DNA from: Archilochus colubris
Taxonomy: Eukaryota > Chordata > Aves > Apodiformes > Trochilidae
Length of the DNA stretch: 64,000 nt
Assembly (NCBI GenBank): GCA_023079485.1
Contig: CM041083.1
Location: 167,669,400 to 167,733,399 of the forward strand
Direction: 5' to 3'
Shown here piece after piece: positions 46,979 through 61,348 of the stretch (position 1 is the first letter of the stretch; the number at the start of each line of letters is the position of its first letter). Under the pieces are notes generated by a model, which was not told the origin of the DNA, ran no database searches, and saw only the letters and a program-made list of their open reading frames with translations. A program made the translations under genes and the position numbers.

Positions 46979-48614
46979 CTTAGTCAGAAACTTATAGATG
47001 ATATTGCTATAGCCCATTTACCAAATTACATTCAGAATCAGATCAAAATGTCCTGAAAGACAAAAGCACCATGCTTTTAAGCTAATATATATATATACAC
47101 CTGTTATCTATAATATAGTATGATTTTCTTATGCTTGATGGCATCCAAGACTTTTTTATGGTGATGGCTTACACAGCAAGTGTAAACGAATTACATCCTT
47201 CTAAAATCATAGCTGGAGACTAAGTGGGACAATCTGGAAATCTCACTCCTTGTGCCTCTTCCAGTGCTCTGAGTTGTGCCTTTGTCTAGTGTATATGAAC
47301 ATTAGTCCTTTGAAACATCTTCATTTCAGATGAGATATTTCCTTTATTTGAGAAAACTTCTGTTACATCTAATCAATGATATGGGTATTTCTAACCTTTT
47401 TGTAAAACTCAGAAGTGAGAAATAATTTACATGCACATTCTGGAAGTGTAATAGGAGGAATAAATTAAGACTGCTGGTTGGGAAAGGACTGTTTGACAAA
47501 AAAAAGAGGTTTAATTTCAGAGGTTTGTTTGCATATGGAGAGGGACTGAGTTCTTTTGGAAACCCCTGTAATTGTGGATAATGTGGATAACGATAGATGT
47601 ATTGAGTTTCTCAGGAATTTATGGTGTTCCTCTCATATATTGATTTGTATATACTTGCACTATGGTAGACATTTATGCCCGGTTTGACTATTTTTACCCT
47701 GGAGTTACTGGATTAATCGCATATTTTGAACTTTACTTTCTGGTCAGCGTAAAAACATCAGAAAAGATATGTGTTAATTTGTTTACATAAAGCAGCTTTC
47801 ACCAACCAGCACTTTTTGAGTAGCTAGAATTTATAGGTGAACTTGAAACATAATTTAAAAAATAATACATATTGCTTTTTCCTTTGCCCAGTGGCTGTAT
47901 GAATGTAATACATGTGTCATATGACATACACTCTTAATGATATTAGACTCTAAACTACCTCATGATTTGGGCAGCAAATTCTAGCACACAACTGCTTCAT
48001 TGGAGGAAAGCCAAATATTTGTTTTGACATTTTAACCATCCTGTGTTGAAAATCTACTCCTTGTACCTTAGCAACCAATCATTCTGGAGATTTTAGAAGA
48101 CAAAAAGGAAGAATTTAAATGTAATTAAAGAGTTAATGTGAAGCACATAGATTATCTTGTAGAAATGTTTTTGAAGAGAATACAATAACAATAGCATACC
48201 TCAAAAATTGGTTTCTCAAATTATCTAGGTCTTTGTTACCATTATTTCCCTCAATCAGATGTAAGTTAACTAGTTTTACATTGTTAGACATTGTATAGAT
48301 GACTGTGTACAAATGTTAGCCTTTATATCCATGTCTAGACACAGAAAAGTTTGGATCTCCAAAACACTGAATTCCGTAAAACAAACTTTGAGAATTCAGT
48401 GAAGTTATACAAATATTAGTACAGTTTAGAATACATTCATGATGGATACAAAACATAAAAAGATTATTTTTATTCTTATTTAAATAAACATTTTTCTTCT
48501 TATTCCTTAAAACTAAATACAGTTCTAGGCCCTTCATTAAGAACAATGAGCTAGCACTAATATATCCTTCAAGGAGGCATCTTGTTTTGGAACATTCCTT
48601 GCTCTTTTAAAGTA

Positions 48615-48644
48615 TTTTTTTTTTATTATTTTTTTTTTTTTTTT
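48615..48644 (+). repeat. T-rich tract
   Basis: T10, ATTA-like interruption, then T16. Confidence 0.9.
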
Positions 48645-49228
48645 CATTTCTTGGTAGGGTTTTCCAAAGGAGAGTTATAAGTTCTATAGCTGTACCCTGA
48701 TGCCCTAGACATCTAAAGAAGCTTGGCAAAGTTTTTACATTCAGGAAATGATTGAAGCAGACATAAGCTGTATCACCTCTTTCACATTAGGTAAGATCAA
48801 TGGTACTATATAGTGCCAGCTAAGCGTTTTCACTGATTGACAGGTGACAACACTTGAATAACAAGTATCTTGGCAAATACATGGTAAGGAAATACGTGGC
48901 AAAACTCTGAATTACTGCCTTTGTGTGCAATGTGATTAGTTAGATGTCTATTGTGACTACTTTGTGTCAAAATGGTGTGCCTAAGTGATAATTAAAAGAT
49001 TAAATTGTGGCTGAGTTGACTTTGATGAGTGATAAGCAATTAAGGTGGTTATCAATGGACATCCTGGCCATATTTGACATGTGTTGTGGTAAGTAATATG
49101 TATGATTTTGATAAAGCATGAGATGTTATAGATTGTACATGTGGCACTAGTTTTCTCCTGTACATAAATCCTCCAGCCTAAAATAAATAGAAAATATTAA
49201 TTCCTAAGCACTACTACTATATTTTTTT

Positions 49229-49298
49229 AAAATAAGAAAGAAAAAAAAAGAAGAAAAGAAAGAAGAAAAAAAAAAGAAGAAAGGAAAACAAAAAAAAA
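49229..49298 (+). repeat. A/G-rich tract
   Basis: About 70 bases of AAGAAAG and AAGAAGAAAAG words, purine only except for one C. Confidence 0.85.
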
Positions 49299-51339
49299 CC
49301 TTATTCCCCAAGTAGATTTCTCAAAAGCCCTTCCAAATCTGATGTAGCATGATCTTTAACAGTGTAAAGGGTTAAAGATATGACAAGAGGAATGTGATCT
49401 GAAAAACAAGATGGTAGCTAATTCAGTGTAAATATAATCACTGAGAAAGTATCTCATCATTTCACAGAATAACACCTATAGAAAAAATCCTAAAAAGAAC
49501 TGTCGTGAGGTTATTTTAATTAGGACAGGAAAAGTTAGCTATCAGTGCTTCTATTTTACACATTTTTTGTTTGATGAAAGGGTCCCAAATTATAAATCAG
49601 TTTGGGTGAAGCTAGATTCACTGACAAATCTGTGCTGAATTGAACTAATCAGTTCAGCTTAATAAAAAGCATAATGTCCCAGTTTAACTAGTTAGGCAAA
49701 TGCTTAAATGGTTTCCAGGAAACAGATTCAGACCTTTGCTGTAGTCTGCTTCAGAAAGCAGATTTCAGGTTACCCTATACCTTAAATGAAGTAATTTTAT
49801 TTTTACAAGCACATCCCCACTATAAAATAGACTGCACTCTGTTATTAATTTTTTTGTAATGATAGGATTCACTTTTAGCTCATTATTAACATGTAATAGG
49901 TGTCTGCAAATATGTAAACTCCTGCTATAGTCCATGGAGGTTGGACTCAATCTGAGTGCCCTCTGAGGTACTATAATATATCTAAGATACACACACAAGT
50001 TTAACAGCTAACAACACAGGATGCCTTTTCAATCTATGCCCCTCTGTGGTGGATAATGAAGTTGAGGAACACATCTCATTTAGTGTCTAAATAGAATTTT
50101 TTGCAACACATAACCAGAAGATGCTGAATATAGCATTCTGGTGCCACTTGGAATGGGCAATATTAACATATCTTGATATGTACATACCCAGAATGGGATA
50201 CCAGGACTTGTAGAACACCTGCAAGCCTCTGGGCCACTATTTAAAGACCACAGAAGGCTGATCCAGTAAAAGGCATAGAACCTGTCAGTCTGATGGTAGT
50301 TCTAACTTGTATATAGCAGACAGAAAATAGATTACCAGTATCAAACCTGTGAACATTATAAAATAACCCTAGTGAACATAGCTAAACATCAAGTTTGTTA
50401 TTGAAAAGTCAACCTTCTTCAAGAACAGGTATCTAAATTAATATCATATTTCACTTCTGTTTGGCAAACCCCAGAAGTGAAGGGGTTTTCAGTCTACATT
50501 TTCCCAGATTTGAATGATGAATAGGTTTTGGAAGGCTGTTTTCCTCAGTAGTCCCAGCACACTTCACTGAGACAGACAAGTCACATTTGTGACATTATAT
50601 CACTGAAGGCATCAGATACACTGCAAATGAGTTTCCTTCTATAAAATACAGTGGAAATTTGTTTCATGTTCTCTTTTTTGTATGAAGAAATGAGAACACC
50701 TATAAACATCGTAAAATAACAAATTAAGAAAAATAGATTGCTTTATAAAATATTCATGCAGTCCTTTCATGGGAAGACAAGTCAGTGATTTACAGAAATT
50801 AAAAGGAATTCATACTTCTGAATAAGGAAAGATAAATTCTTCAATATAGGTAAACAACATCACTTTCAAAAGAGTTTGAGATATAGATATAATAACCATA
50901 TACTACAAGAAAGAGAAATAAAAGATCTAAAAAAATTACTCCAAGGAACATGGTAATTAACTGAAATCTGTAGGCCAAAAGCAATCGTTCTTAGCTCATG
51001 GAGTCATTGGAAACTGTTTGAATTTAGGCTATGCTTGTACAACTGTGTTTCCCATGTCAGAAATCCATTAGGCTACTACACTAAAACTTGGAATCTGACA
51101 ATGAAAAATTTACTAAAATATATACCAGAAGAATAAAACCTTTCAAAATTAAATTGTGTTCATTTTATAAAGTAAAATAGAAGTATTTATAATAATAATA
51201 ATAGCAAAAACCCCCCACAACAAGAAAAACCCTGCTCATCTCTGTAGGAATTATATTTTCTAGCAAATTTGATTAGAATAATGATAAATAGGACAATATG
51301 AAGATCTTTTAACTCTTTTTTATTCTTTATTATCAATAT

Positions 51340-51382
51340 ATTATTATTATCATCATTGTTGTTGTTGCTATTATTATTATTT
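51340..51382. repeat. (TTA/TTG)n trinucleotide repeat
   Basis: ATTATTATTATCATCATTG then TTGTTGTTGCTATTATTATTATT. An imperfect trinucleotide microsatellite. It produces the poly-Asn frame on the minus strand at 51187-51387. Confidence 0.9.
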
Positions 51383-51820
51383 ATCAATAAATAGTGGCCT
51401 AACCAAGCTTTTATTATTTTTTCAGAAGCAGGAGTTCATAGTGACTGTTATCTTAGGAAGAAGAGAGTTGAGTGTAAAGAAAGGCACTGAATGATAGTAA
51501 AACAAAGGACAGATGACTCTTATAATAACTCTGAAAATAATCTGTAAAGTTTTTATATTTTAGTTCTTCCTGCCTGAACATTAAAGAAAATAAGGTCACA
51601 ATAAAGTCTTTCGAAGTATCACATTCTGTATCAGATTAATAGCTTCAATTTTCCCAGTTCTAGGATGAGGGAGCAGTTAGAGCAGTTCTTTGGAGATCCA
51701 TAAGATATTGGCACTGGCTGGATGAAATTGTATTTTTGGCATGTTGACAAACAAAATATTTTTCAAGCATCAAATCTTTCATATTTTCTGTATGATACTC
51801 TTTTGGTCCTTTAAACAGAT

Positions 51821-51861
51821 ATGGATGGATGGATGGATGGATGGATGGATGGATGGATGGA
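51821..51861 (+). repeat. (ATGG)10 microsatellite
   Basis: Ten perfect ATGG units, likely length-polymorphic. It gives the SIHPSIHPSIHP frame on the minus strand, which is not a gene. Confidence 0.95.
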
Positions 51862-54701
51862 GAGGTCAATAGAAAACCTCAAGGAGCCACTGAAGTCTCT
51901 CTATATAATGCTATATAGATAGCATTGTAAGCAGTTCACAAGCAAATTCTTAAGTTTCAGTTTTTATACATGCTTTTGTGCACACCTATATGTTTACTGT
52001 TCTTCACAGTACTATGAATGCTATCCAGTTTCTGAACTTCCTTTTTTAATAACTGGCATAAGGACGCAATGAGTTTTCCAGACTGTGTAATAACAGTTTT
52101 AAATATTCTTCTATTGATTAATCATACAATCAGACAACTTTAGTGTTGATTCTCTTCTTATATTTTTTTTCCAGGAAAAGGACGATAAAATATAGAAAGT
52201 TATGGTCATTATATCTTGGATGTTTTCTTGGCTTTAGCACAGAAAATTTGACAAGATTATGTGTATGACTACATCATTTGATTCGTACTTTCATACATTT
52301 ATTGATGTGTTTGATGAGTCATAAATGACACCTGAACATCCTTTTGAGGAAAGAACTTCTTTAGTTCCACTGCAGTTTCTCTGTGTGACTCTTTACACTC
52401 ATTTTCCTCCTAGAGGATGGAAAGAAGAAATCTAAATGTGAAAAGGAAGCACAGAAAACTACTGGTGTTGGTGTGGATTTCAGATTTTCTTCCCTGCCTT
52501 AGAATTTAGTGAACGTGTAGAAAAGATCTGTACTATAACATTAGGTCGTTGTGTTAATGTAATGAAAACTGTATTAGATTAGAGAAGAGACTCCTCTGGT
52601 CCCTGATGTACAGAAACTAGTAGTAGGGAATCCTGGGGAAAGCACTACAACAACGTAATAAACATCTCTTAGAGCTTATAGTGGTTTATACTCCAGAACA
52701 TCTGGGACAAAAGGAGGTGTCTTTGGATATACCTTTCAGCCTATTTTTCTTTAATGAAATGATGCAAATTAAACACACTTCCAACCTCACCACTTAATAA
52801 ACAAAAGGTGAAAGAAGATTGTGTAGTGCATCTGTATGGTGTGGGTAGAATTTTTATATCTGTGTATCTATCCAGAAGGGATATAAATTCTCTGTGTTGA
52901 AGCACCAGAGAATAAGAGAAGACTAAAAGGATAAAATTAATACACAATTTGATTACATCTTTTTTTTTTTCCAGCAACGCAACATAATGGATGAGTACTA
53001 ATAACTCAGGGGGAGCAAGAGGGAGGCATGAGGGGGGTTAGCAGTTTCTTTAAGTAGTTAGAAGTCAATAAAGCATAAACAAGACAGTAGTCTACAGTTT
53101 TTCTCCATACTCTTCAGAGGAACAGTGTTAAAAGTTCTCCAAAAATAACTTCATAAATCCTGATAATTCTGTATTCATCTCATTCTTCAGTGTCAGAGAA
53201 GCTCTGGAGATGAAAGACTATTATCTTGTATAGTATGCATGATTTACCTATATGCTAAATTTCCATGGCTTTTAGGGGGAGGGGGGCGTTATTCATTTTT
53301 TGCAAACAATTATGTTAATAGAAATATTTAAAATTCAAATTTCTTTTTTCATCATTTTTCACTTTTTTGCCAACATTCAGATCAATAATTCAGAACATGT
53401 TAGTGACTGAAATAAAGATTTGATAAACAAGAGAAAAGATGACTTCTGGATATAGACAGCTTTTTTGCTACTTCTCACTCCCATTAATATCTCAATAGTT
53501 TGAAATAGTACTTTAAAAGTTTCATAGAATTTACTACTGCTTTGACACTTCATTTTCTTTCTATGAACTTAAATTTACTTTTGAGGTCTTCTTTCTCTTT
53601 AGGAAATTGTATTAATCCCAACTAAGACATTAAAGGTACAATCAAACATCTATTTGTCAGAATTTTCAAGTGAAGAGAGAGAGATGATTGCAGAAGCAGA
53701 TGAACGTTCCAGAAGGGCCTGTCCTCTTAGCCATCAATTGAATGGATGAGAGGTGTTCAGAAATCAACCTGTACCTGGACTAATCACATCTGACTCTAAC
53801 CTCTTAAAGAGAGGATGGCTGTAGCCACTGATAAAACACGTGCATCTAGGATCAGTAGAATGATTTACCATTATGAAAGAGGTCTTATTATGGAATATGT
53901 TACCCTAGAATTTCTCCTTGTTTCACTCTATTCTTATTCCTTTTGACTGTCAAACCATGTAGGGTTTCAGTTTTCTAAATGTATCAGGTGCCATGTCAAA
54001 TCTGCTGGACTATCCAAAATGTTCACAGAAGGACTGAATGTCAGACAAAATACATTACATTGACCCAAATGGCTCCAGGCATTTAAGTTAAGGAGTTAAT
54101 TGTGTTTATAGAATTATTTCACATAATAGGAAAAGAAAAAGGATAAGATCAAATAATCATCTAAACAGCTACATACAATAGACTAGTGACAAGTACTGGA
54201 GCATGTATATCCAAGAATATTGCATTCAATACTGTGAAATTTTCGTCACAACCAACAAATAAAAAAGTATAATTCATAAAAGTAGACATACAATGCATTT
54301 GTTTATCTAGCACTTATCAAAGATTAACTCAACTAGCATAGAATCTAGATGCTTTCTAAATTGTCTCTCCAACTAAATCCTTTTTACAATGATTTTTATG
54401 TATATAAAAGCAGATAAGCTGACACATTTGATGTTATGAATCAAGTGTTCAAAAATGGTAAGAGTGTACTCTCTAAGCTAAAAATAGGTAAATTAATTTT
54501 CCTGTTTCTATTCTCATCTACTCTGTGGCCTCTTTACCTTACTGTAGAGAGCTAACACCATTGATTTATAACTATTCCTAAATTTACATAGGAATAATTC
54601 TAGTCTTGAACATCTGATACACACCTGAAGTGAATATACAAAATTTTCAAGAATCAGACCAAAGTTTTGTTAAATGTGTACACACTTTGTAAAGGATGAA
54701 A

Positions 54702-55320
54702 CTTAGAATCTCAGAATATTATTTGGGAAGGGATCTCAGGGATCATCTGGTCCAATCTTTCTAATATTATTTTTTATATAATATGTCTCATCACCCCATC
54801 AATCTGAGGCTTAAAACTTTCCAAAGTGGGGGAATCCACCACTTCCCCTGGGAACCGTTCCAATGTCTGACTGACCTCATAATTAAAATTTTTCCTCTTG
54901 TATTCAAATGGAATCTCCCCAGGAGCATCTTCTGCCCATTGCCCCTGTCTTGTCCATGTGACTTCTTGTAAATAAGGAGTCTTCATCTTCTTTGTAGCTG
55001 CCCTTTAAGTACTGGAACATCATAATAATGTCTCCCCTAAGCCTTCTCTTCTCAAGGCTTAACAGACACAGTTTTCTCAGCCTCTCATATGGTAGGTGCT
55101 CCAGTCCTCTGATCATCCTTATCGCCTTTCTTTGGATCCTCTCCAGCCTGTCTGCATCCTTTCTTTGCAGCAGGGACCAAAACTGGAAGCAATCCTCCAG
55201 GTGCAGTCTGACATATGTCAAGTAGAGGGGAATGATGACTTCCATATCTCTGCTGCTGATGTCCTTTTCTATGCAAACCAGCATCCTGTTGGCTTTCTTT
55301 GCTACTGCAGCAAAGAAGGT
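54702..55320 (-). mobile_element. CR1 LINE 3' half, minus strand
   Basis: It starts at the 3' UTR (TTAGAATCTCAGAATATTAT, GGGATCATCTGGTCCAATC). Upstream it encodes [55 protein letters not shown] and [20 protein letters not shown] in the 146-codon minus frame 55344-54904. A frameshift moves the C-terminus (FPGEVVDSPTLESFK) to the frame 54986-54774. The LQRKDADRLERIQRKA segment differs from the 16.8-kb copy, so this is a different, older CR1 subfamily. The ATTCTATG tail is decayed. Confidence 0.9.
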
Positions 55321-55969
55321 ACCTTTTGAAATTACTGCCTGCATGAGTGGGGAAAAATTTACCTTTAAGTTGATGAGTCTTACAAACAGAGAAAATAAAA
55401 TGAACTCTAATAATTTTAAGCATAATCATGGAACTAAAAATGGGACACTTATTGCTACAAACAGATGTTATTTATGCCCCAGAGGAGTTCACGGACTGAG
55501 AAACATCTATTTTGACAGTAATTAGAATTTCAATACCTGTAAATAACAAAGATCCTGTTCTCAATTTTGGAATTTAGTTTACAATGTTGTATCATTTTCT
55601 ACTCTTCTGCTTTTATCTAGAGATGTTGGAAAATAATATAGGTTTGATGGGCATTTTGGAAAGGCTGAGGGTGTGTTTTCCACAGCAATGAAAAGAATTG
55701 TTTACATTTGGCTGATGTTATTACTTTACTGGTGTTTTTATTTTATTGTACGCATTTACCATGCATAATATTTTAGTGCAGCTGTAGTAATTACTAAGTG
55801 CCATTTCATTACTTAAAATGGAAATAAAACAAATAACTAAAAGAATCTATCATTTTAAATTAGAAATGCACTTTTTTCTTAAATAAGTGTTTAACGGAAT
55901 TTTAAAATATCATGGAAGATCAAAGCTAGTTAAAGGACTTTAGATATAGCCCATGTTGGAAAAAGTTCT

Positions 55970-55982
55970 GTTGCTAAGCAAC
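55970..55982. promoter_or_regulatory. RFX X-box-like palindrome
   Basis: GTTGCTAAGCAAC is a perfect 6+1+6 inverted repeat fitting the RFX-family X-box (GTTRCY, spacer, RGYAAC). It sits in a non-repetitive AT-rich stretch, 55700-56040. Without a nearby promoter or conservation data, function is only a possibility. Confidence 0.35.
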
Positions 55983-57885
55983 AAAACCTACAAAGTGTTA
56001 GGTTTATAACATGCTGATTAATTAATAGACTTAGCAGATAGTGAACAAAGCCATAAATCGTACTTGCAAGGTTACATTAAAAAAGCAGATGAAAGATTCC
56101 AGCTAGAAACTTCAACATTCATTCACAATGGGAGCCCATGATCAAACTTCATTTCTTCCAGTGGGCAGCTAAAAGCTGGACACTGCTAAAAATTCAGTCT
56201 AACTGTATGTATGTGGAATTTCCAAAACTATGAAGGCGTACTTTCTTACTAAGAAAGATAAATCTGTCTGATGTATTACGAGAACAGAATGATCACAAGA
56301 ATGCTATGAACCTAATTAGAAATATACTACCTGATTTCTGATTATAAATCAAATAAGAAAAGGTTGCATATTTATGTATCTGTTTCATATTCTGGTGTTG
56401 AATAAAGACGAGACTGCTGAAGAATAGGAGATGAATTACATATATTGTAATCTAATTGACTAATTACAGAAACGTCATAAAAGCTCCAGTCATGTTGGAA
56501 AACTTAAATTGAGAGATCTCAAAAGATTTTAAAAAAATATTTTGGAAAAGAGAGGCTGTAAAACATCAAAAGGCCCACAAGACTAATGTAATATTAATCA
56601 AGAAAGCCTTATTAAAGCCCTGTACAGACGTGCAATTCTGCTAAAGCTTTGCAACACTGCAAGGCCCATAAATGTCAGAAGGAATAACATGGAAACAAAA
56701 AAATCCTCATAACAAACATAATTGTTAGTAAGCAGAGCAATTCAAAGAATAAAATTTGAGTAGCCCAGAGTTTTATGAACATAAAAATAACAATAAGCAC
56801 CTGCACAAAATGTTCTTACTGCAGGTATATACTATATGACTTTTTGGAAAAGCTGACTGGCAGCAAAAAAAAAAAAAAACAAACCAGCAAGCTGGGTGAC
56901 TGTTATTGAGGCTTATCCAGAGTGTATGCTTAAGTCTTTTACAGGAAAATAAAAGATCTAGAACCAGCTTTTGCGACTGATCACCAAAAAAAAAAGTACA
57001 AAATATCTACATCTCCTCAGTACAAAAACAGTGTAGAAAAAAAAAGAGGAAAAAAGAATTATCAGCTATACCAGTGAACTTTATAGTCTGTGCTGTGCAA
57101 GTTCAGAAAACATTGGCAGTTCATGGTCTCTTGGAGAATTTCAGAAACTGAACCAAACATCTATTGAGTTAAGCAGTTTGACTTATGATATTTTTGTAAA
57201 GAATTAAACTCTGGATGTTATTACAGAGTTATCCTCTGATCTGAACTCAAAGAAGGAATCACAAAACACACCTAGGCATTTTCAGAGAGTTAGATAATTA
57301 TAATAATTGGTATACCTTATACATGCCAATATGTAATGTATCTTTTGAACATCTACTGCATCCTACAGTTCATTTCAGTAGGTATCTGTTTAGACATTTT
57401 AAATTTGTGTTTTCTTCTTTAAAGCAAGACAATAAAGCTGACTTTGTGAGTTTATAAGTAGTATATTTACTATATTTTTAAAATTTTATGTAATATTAGC
57501 ATGCTGTGTGCTAAATATTATCAGATGACTTAGTTTATTTTGCCATCTGTATTTTTAATCGAAGGTCTATCTTGATGAAGGAAACAAATATTTTCATTAT
57601 TTTCAGGATTTGATTTTAGCTAAGAAACCTGAAATTCACCTGGATATCACAGATTATGTGTGAAATATGGTTTGGATTAATTAGTCACTTAATAGTCCAG
57701 TGGTTTTATCATTCAGGTTTTTTTTCTTGATGTTCAGGTATTCTTGACACAATCTGTGAAAAATTCTGGGCATCAGGACATGGATTTGTGAATCTCTGAG
57801 TATATGAAGCTAGTAGAGTGCAGTGCTCTGTAGAGGTGAGTAAGCTTGTGAACAGAAGGGAAACCAAGTACACTTTCTACACTGA

Positions 57886-57914
57886 TTTTTTTTTTTTTTC
57901 TTTTTTTTTTTTTT
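57886..57914 (+). repeat. T-rich tract
   Basis: T14, C, T14. Confidence 0.95.
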
Positions 57915-60036
57915 CCTAGTAACAGAAAAACAATCCACTAATACTGTTGTGTTGCACCTAGTATTTGAGTATGGGTCTGTATCATCCTGCTTTCTCACCA
58001 CTAGCTTCTTCTATTACACATTCTGTTTTCTAGTAGGTATATTTCATTTGTCAGAGGAAGCATTTTCAGCAATTTAAGGTCTTTAATGTTCATGGGATAA
58101 GACCACTTTTCTCTTATGTGTCAAATGTATATAAATAGATGCCTTTAGGTACTTGGTGCTATTAGAATCAGACACCTAACTCTACTTTGAAGCAAAGCTG
58201 TAGGACCAACTGACTTAAATTTTCCTGGAGAACAAATACTACATATAAAATAATATGGCAATATTATTTTTATTCTTTAGAAAATAGTATACATTCTCTT
58301 ATTTGTCTAACTTAACAGATTTAATGAAGACAGCTTAATCTAAATTATCTTAAGAGAGAATCAGAAATTCTGTGGCCATTTGAAGTTGTACTTTTTCCAC
58401 CCTATGGAGACGTCCCTAATAACATGCATCAGCTTAAAAACAAACTACAGCTTCATCATCAGCTGAAGTGACTCTTTCCAACTCACTAGAGTTCTGTTTG
58501 TTATGTACTTGAGAGACTTGAGAGCTGAAAGGCAGTAAGGGCAGGTAGCAGGAATAGCTGCTCCTGAAAGGCAAAGGTGAGATAAGCAGAGCTTGTATTC
58601 CCAGTCACAGGAATATGTACCTGGTTGGTTTGCTCTTTTGAAATAACCTCACACTGCTCAGTTCTACCAACCTTACTCCTGCTCAGTAGCACTTAATCAT
58701 GAGTGAAGGCTCCTGTGTATCAATGATGAGACTACTCAGAAGAATAGCACTACTGAGGCCGAGTAAGGGCTGTGGTATCAAACCCACAAGAACAAGTGCT
58801 GAAAGATGTTCTGTTAAAGCAATTAGAGCTGTAAACAGGATAACTTCCCTTCTGGGATTTCAGTGTGAAAATGAAGGTCTAATACCATTAATTTTCATCA
58901 TGTTGACTTGATGAGCTGCATCAAGTAAGGTAGGCAGAAGGTGATCGAAAAAAAAGAAAGACTAATGGTAAGGTTAGGACAACACAATGGCATATATTGC
59001 CCTAAAGGACACTACTGACTGAATCAAGCAGTGTGCTCTCACTGCAGTTTTAATAAATAATACTGATTTGGAAACATAATTTATGAGATGAAAAACAAAC
59101 TACAGGTAGTGTAATCCTTCCTTTCTGGGGTATATCTCCTTACAGGTTCCATTTATTTTATTAAAGTATTTGATATTCCACAGTGTATATTAATGAACAT
59201 GATATAACAGTTAAAGCTTATCAAATAATAACTTATTCTTTCTGTGTTTTTAAACAATGCTGACCTCACTTTTATTTCTAGCTTTAGTATACTGTGTTGT
59301 GTTGCACATTTATTAATATTCCATAAACTGAAAAAGTTGAAAACAGCTCAGGGTCCATAGGGCTTTAAGACAGAAATAACACTAACTCTGACAGTGAAGT
59401 TTTAGAAGATATTGGCTACTTTTGTTATACTACCATTATTACATATATAAATATAAAAAACATATATTTGCAGAACTTAAAATCTTTTCAGAGACTGGTC
59501 TTCCTTGTATTAAGCTGAGTATGAAGTTGATATTAAGAAGAACCTGTTCTGTATGGAGGCAGATGGTTTAAATTCTAATTCTATGTAAGCAAAAGAAATG
59601 GATCACAATATTAGTTCACGGTAGCAAAGTAAAAAAAACCACTAATAATCACTTTGGATCACATCACCAATATATGATCTCTTGCTTTCTGATCAAATAT
59701 ATGGGAATTTATATCTCAATATCATTTTTTTTCAAATGTAACTTCTTTCAATAAATCATAGAGTGCTTGGTGGAGGTTTTGTTATGTGAACCAAACAGAA
59801 TCTTAGAAAGGAAGAACAATATGTTAAAACAAATTTGTTCTGAAAAAGGAATGCTTTGATACTAGAGACAAGCAGCACAGCAGGGGCTTTAACAAATGAA
59901 AACAATCTTGGTGTTTGCTATTCTTCTCTGGTGACAGCTTTGTGGAGGGCATCTAGCTGTTAGAGAGCAATTTAAGAGAAGGATCTGGCAGCATGTAGCA
60001 TCGTGGCATCACAACAAAGGAAGAAAATGAGATCTT

Positions 60037-60061
60037 GGTTTGTTTGTTTGTTTGTTTGTTT
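60037..60061 (+). repeat. (TTTG)n microsatellite
   Basis: About six TTTG units, ending in TTTAATCC. Confidence 0.9.
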
Positions 60062-61173
60062 AATCCATGAAATCCATACTGACAGTCTCTGTTTTCTATG
60101 TCAAATGTATTTATTTGGTGCATGTGTGGGGGGGATTTTTTGGAGTAGTATGCGTTAAACTTACACTCAAGAGATTCTTCTGTCCTTCTGGAATTCTTTG
60201 CATTGGTTTGGTTTTTCTGGAGTCACTCAATAGACAGTTTGTAGTTGGAAAGATTGAAAAAGAGAGACATTCCTTGGTGAGGCAAAGCAGTTTCAGAAGA
60301 AGAAACACAATGTTCCTTCTTTTTCTCCTCAGGCAATAAATAGTGGATGACTCAGGTAAATGCTGAAAATGTGGACATACTTCTTACTGGAACACTAATA
60401 ACATTCTTCCATTTTGCATCACTCATTTACTTAATGACAATTGTTTCTTCCCATCATGAGTTTCCAATCCTCCCTCTGCACAGGGGAGGTAATGCAATTT
60501 CCTGCAAGAAGTAGCTCTTTTAAAGTAAGAATGTAATTTCTTCTCATCTTGCAGTTTTTCATATGGTACCTTTCCAAGGTCTTTGCCACTGGGGATCTCT
60601 AAAAATAATGCAATGCAACATTGACTTTCTTCCCTCTGTTTCTATCTCAGTGTTATAGGTACACTGCTTTACTTCCTGAACTTTCCCATTTTTCCTTCTT
60701 TCTCTTCTTCCTTGATTTCTTTCTTGGATTGCTAGCAGCTGGGCTCACAGTACATGAATAATCATTAATTGTGAGTAAATACATCTTTCCTTTGATAACA
60801 GATAGTCCTTTCCAGTTTCTATGTTGTGGTTAGAAAAAGAAATGTGTTTTGCAGTAAGCAAGATGCATATATTGTAAAAGAAAGTGAAAAACTTAAACAG
60901 TGCTTTTAAGAATCCAAGATAAATATCTTCAGTGATTCCGATGTTATCAGATCCAGTGATACTGCTACAAGCTTGAGATAGTCCTTGAGTTTGTTAGTTA
61001 TTGATTACGTCTTATTTCTTTTCATATATATTTTTATGAGTTCCTACACATTGTCATTTCTTCACTTTAATTTTTTTTAATCCTGAAACATTTATAATGA
61101 GAAAAATGTAGAAGACTAATAGGAACCATCTTCAAAATTAATGGAACACATTTAAACTTCTCTTCCTTCATCA

Positions 61174-61348
61174 GGAAGGAACAGAGGGAGGGAGACAGGC
61201 AGGGAGGGAGACAGGCAGGGAAGGGAGAGACAGAGGGAAAGAGGGAGGGAGGGAGAGAGGGAGAGAGAGAGGGAGGGAGAGATAAAGGGACGTAGGGAGG
61301 AAGGAAGGAAGGGAGGAAGGGAGGGAGGAAGGAAGGAAGTAAGTAAGT
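61174..61348 (+). repeat. GGGA/GGAA purine microsatellite
   Basis: 175 bases of GGGAGGGA, GACAGGCAGGGA, GAGAGAGG, GGAAGGAAGG and finally AAGTAAGTAAG units, purine-rich on the plus strand. It abuts the truncated 3' end of the minus-strand CR1 and replaces that element's TTCTATGA-type tail. Confidence 0.95.

Larger units (their letters stand above)
46979..54701. other. AT-rich unassigned DNA with simple repeats
   Basis: Nearly 8 kb with no recognised gene. Simple repeats are listed separately. A GGAGGTTGGACTCAATCTGAG word at 49936-49956 recalls a CR1 3' UTR but has no supporting neighbours. Confidence 0.5.
55321..61173. other. AT-rich unassigned DNA
   Basis: No gene or named transposon over 5.8 kb. 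It includes an X-box-like palindrome at 55970-55982, a T-rich tract at 57886-57914 and a (TTTG)n tract at 60037-60061. Overlapping short frames at 58501-58911 and 60067-60339 have no recognisable domain. Confidence 0.5.

Noticed and set aside
49936..49970. CR1-like GGTTGGACTCAATCTGAG word
   Set aside because: It lacks the adjoining CCCTTCCAACC and ATTCTATG parts of a CR1 tail.
51821..51861. Regularly spaced short repeats as a CRISPR-like array
   Set aside because: It is a perfect tetranucleotide microsatellite with no spacers, in a vertebrate genome.
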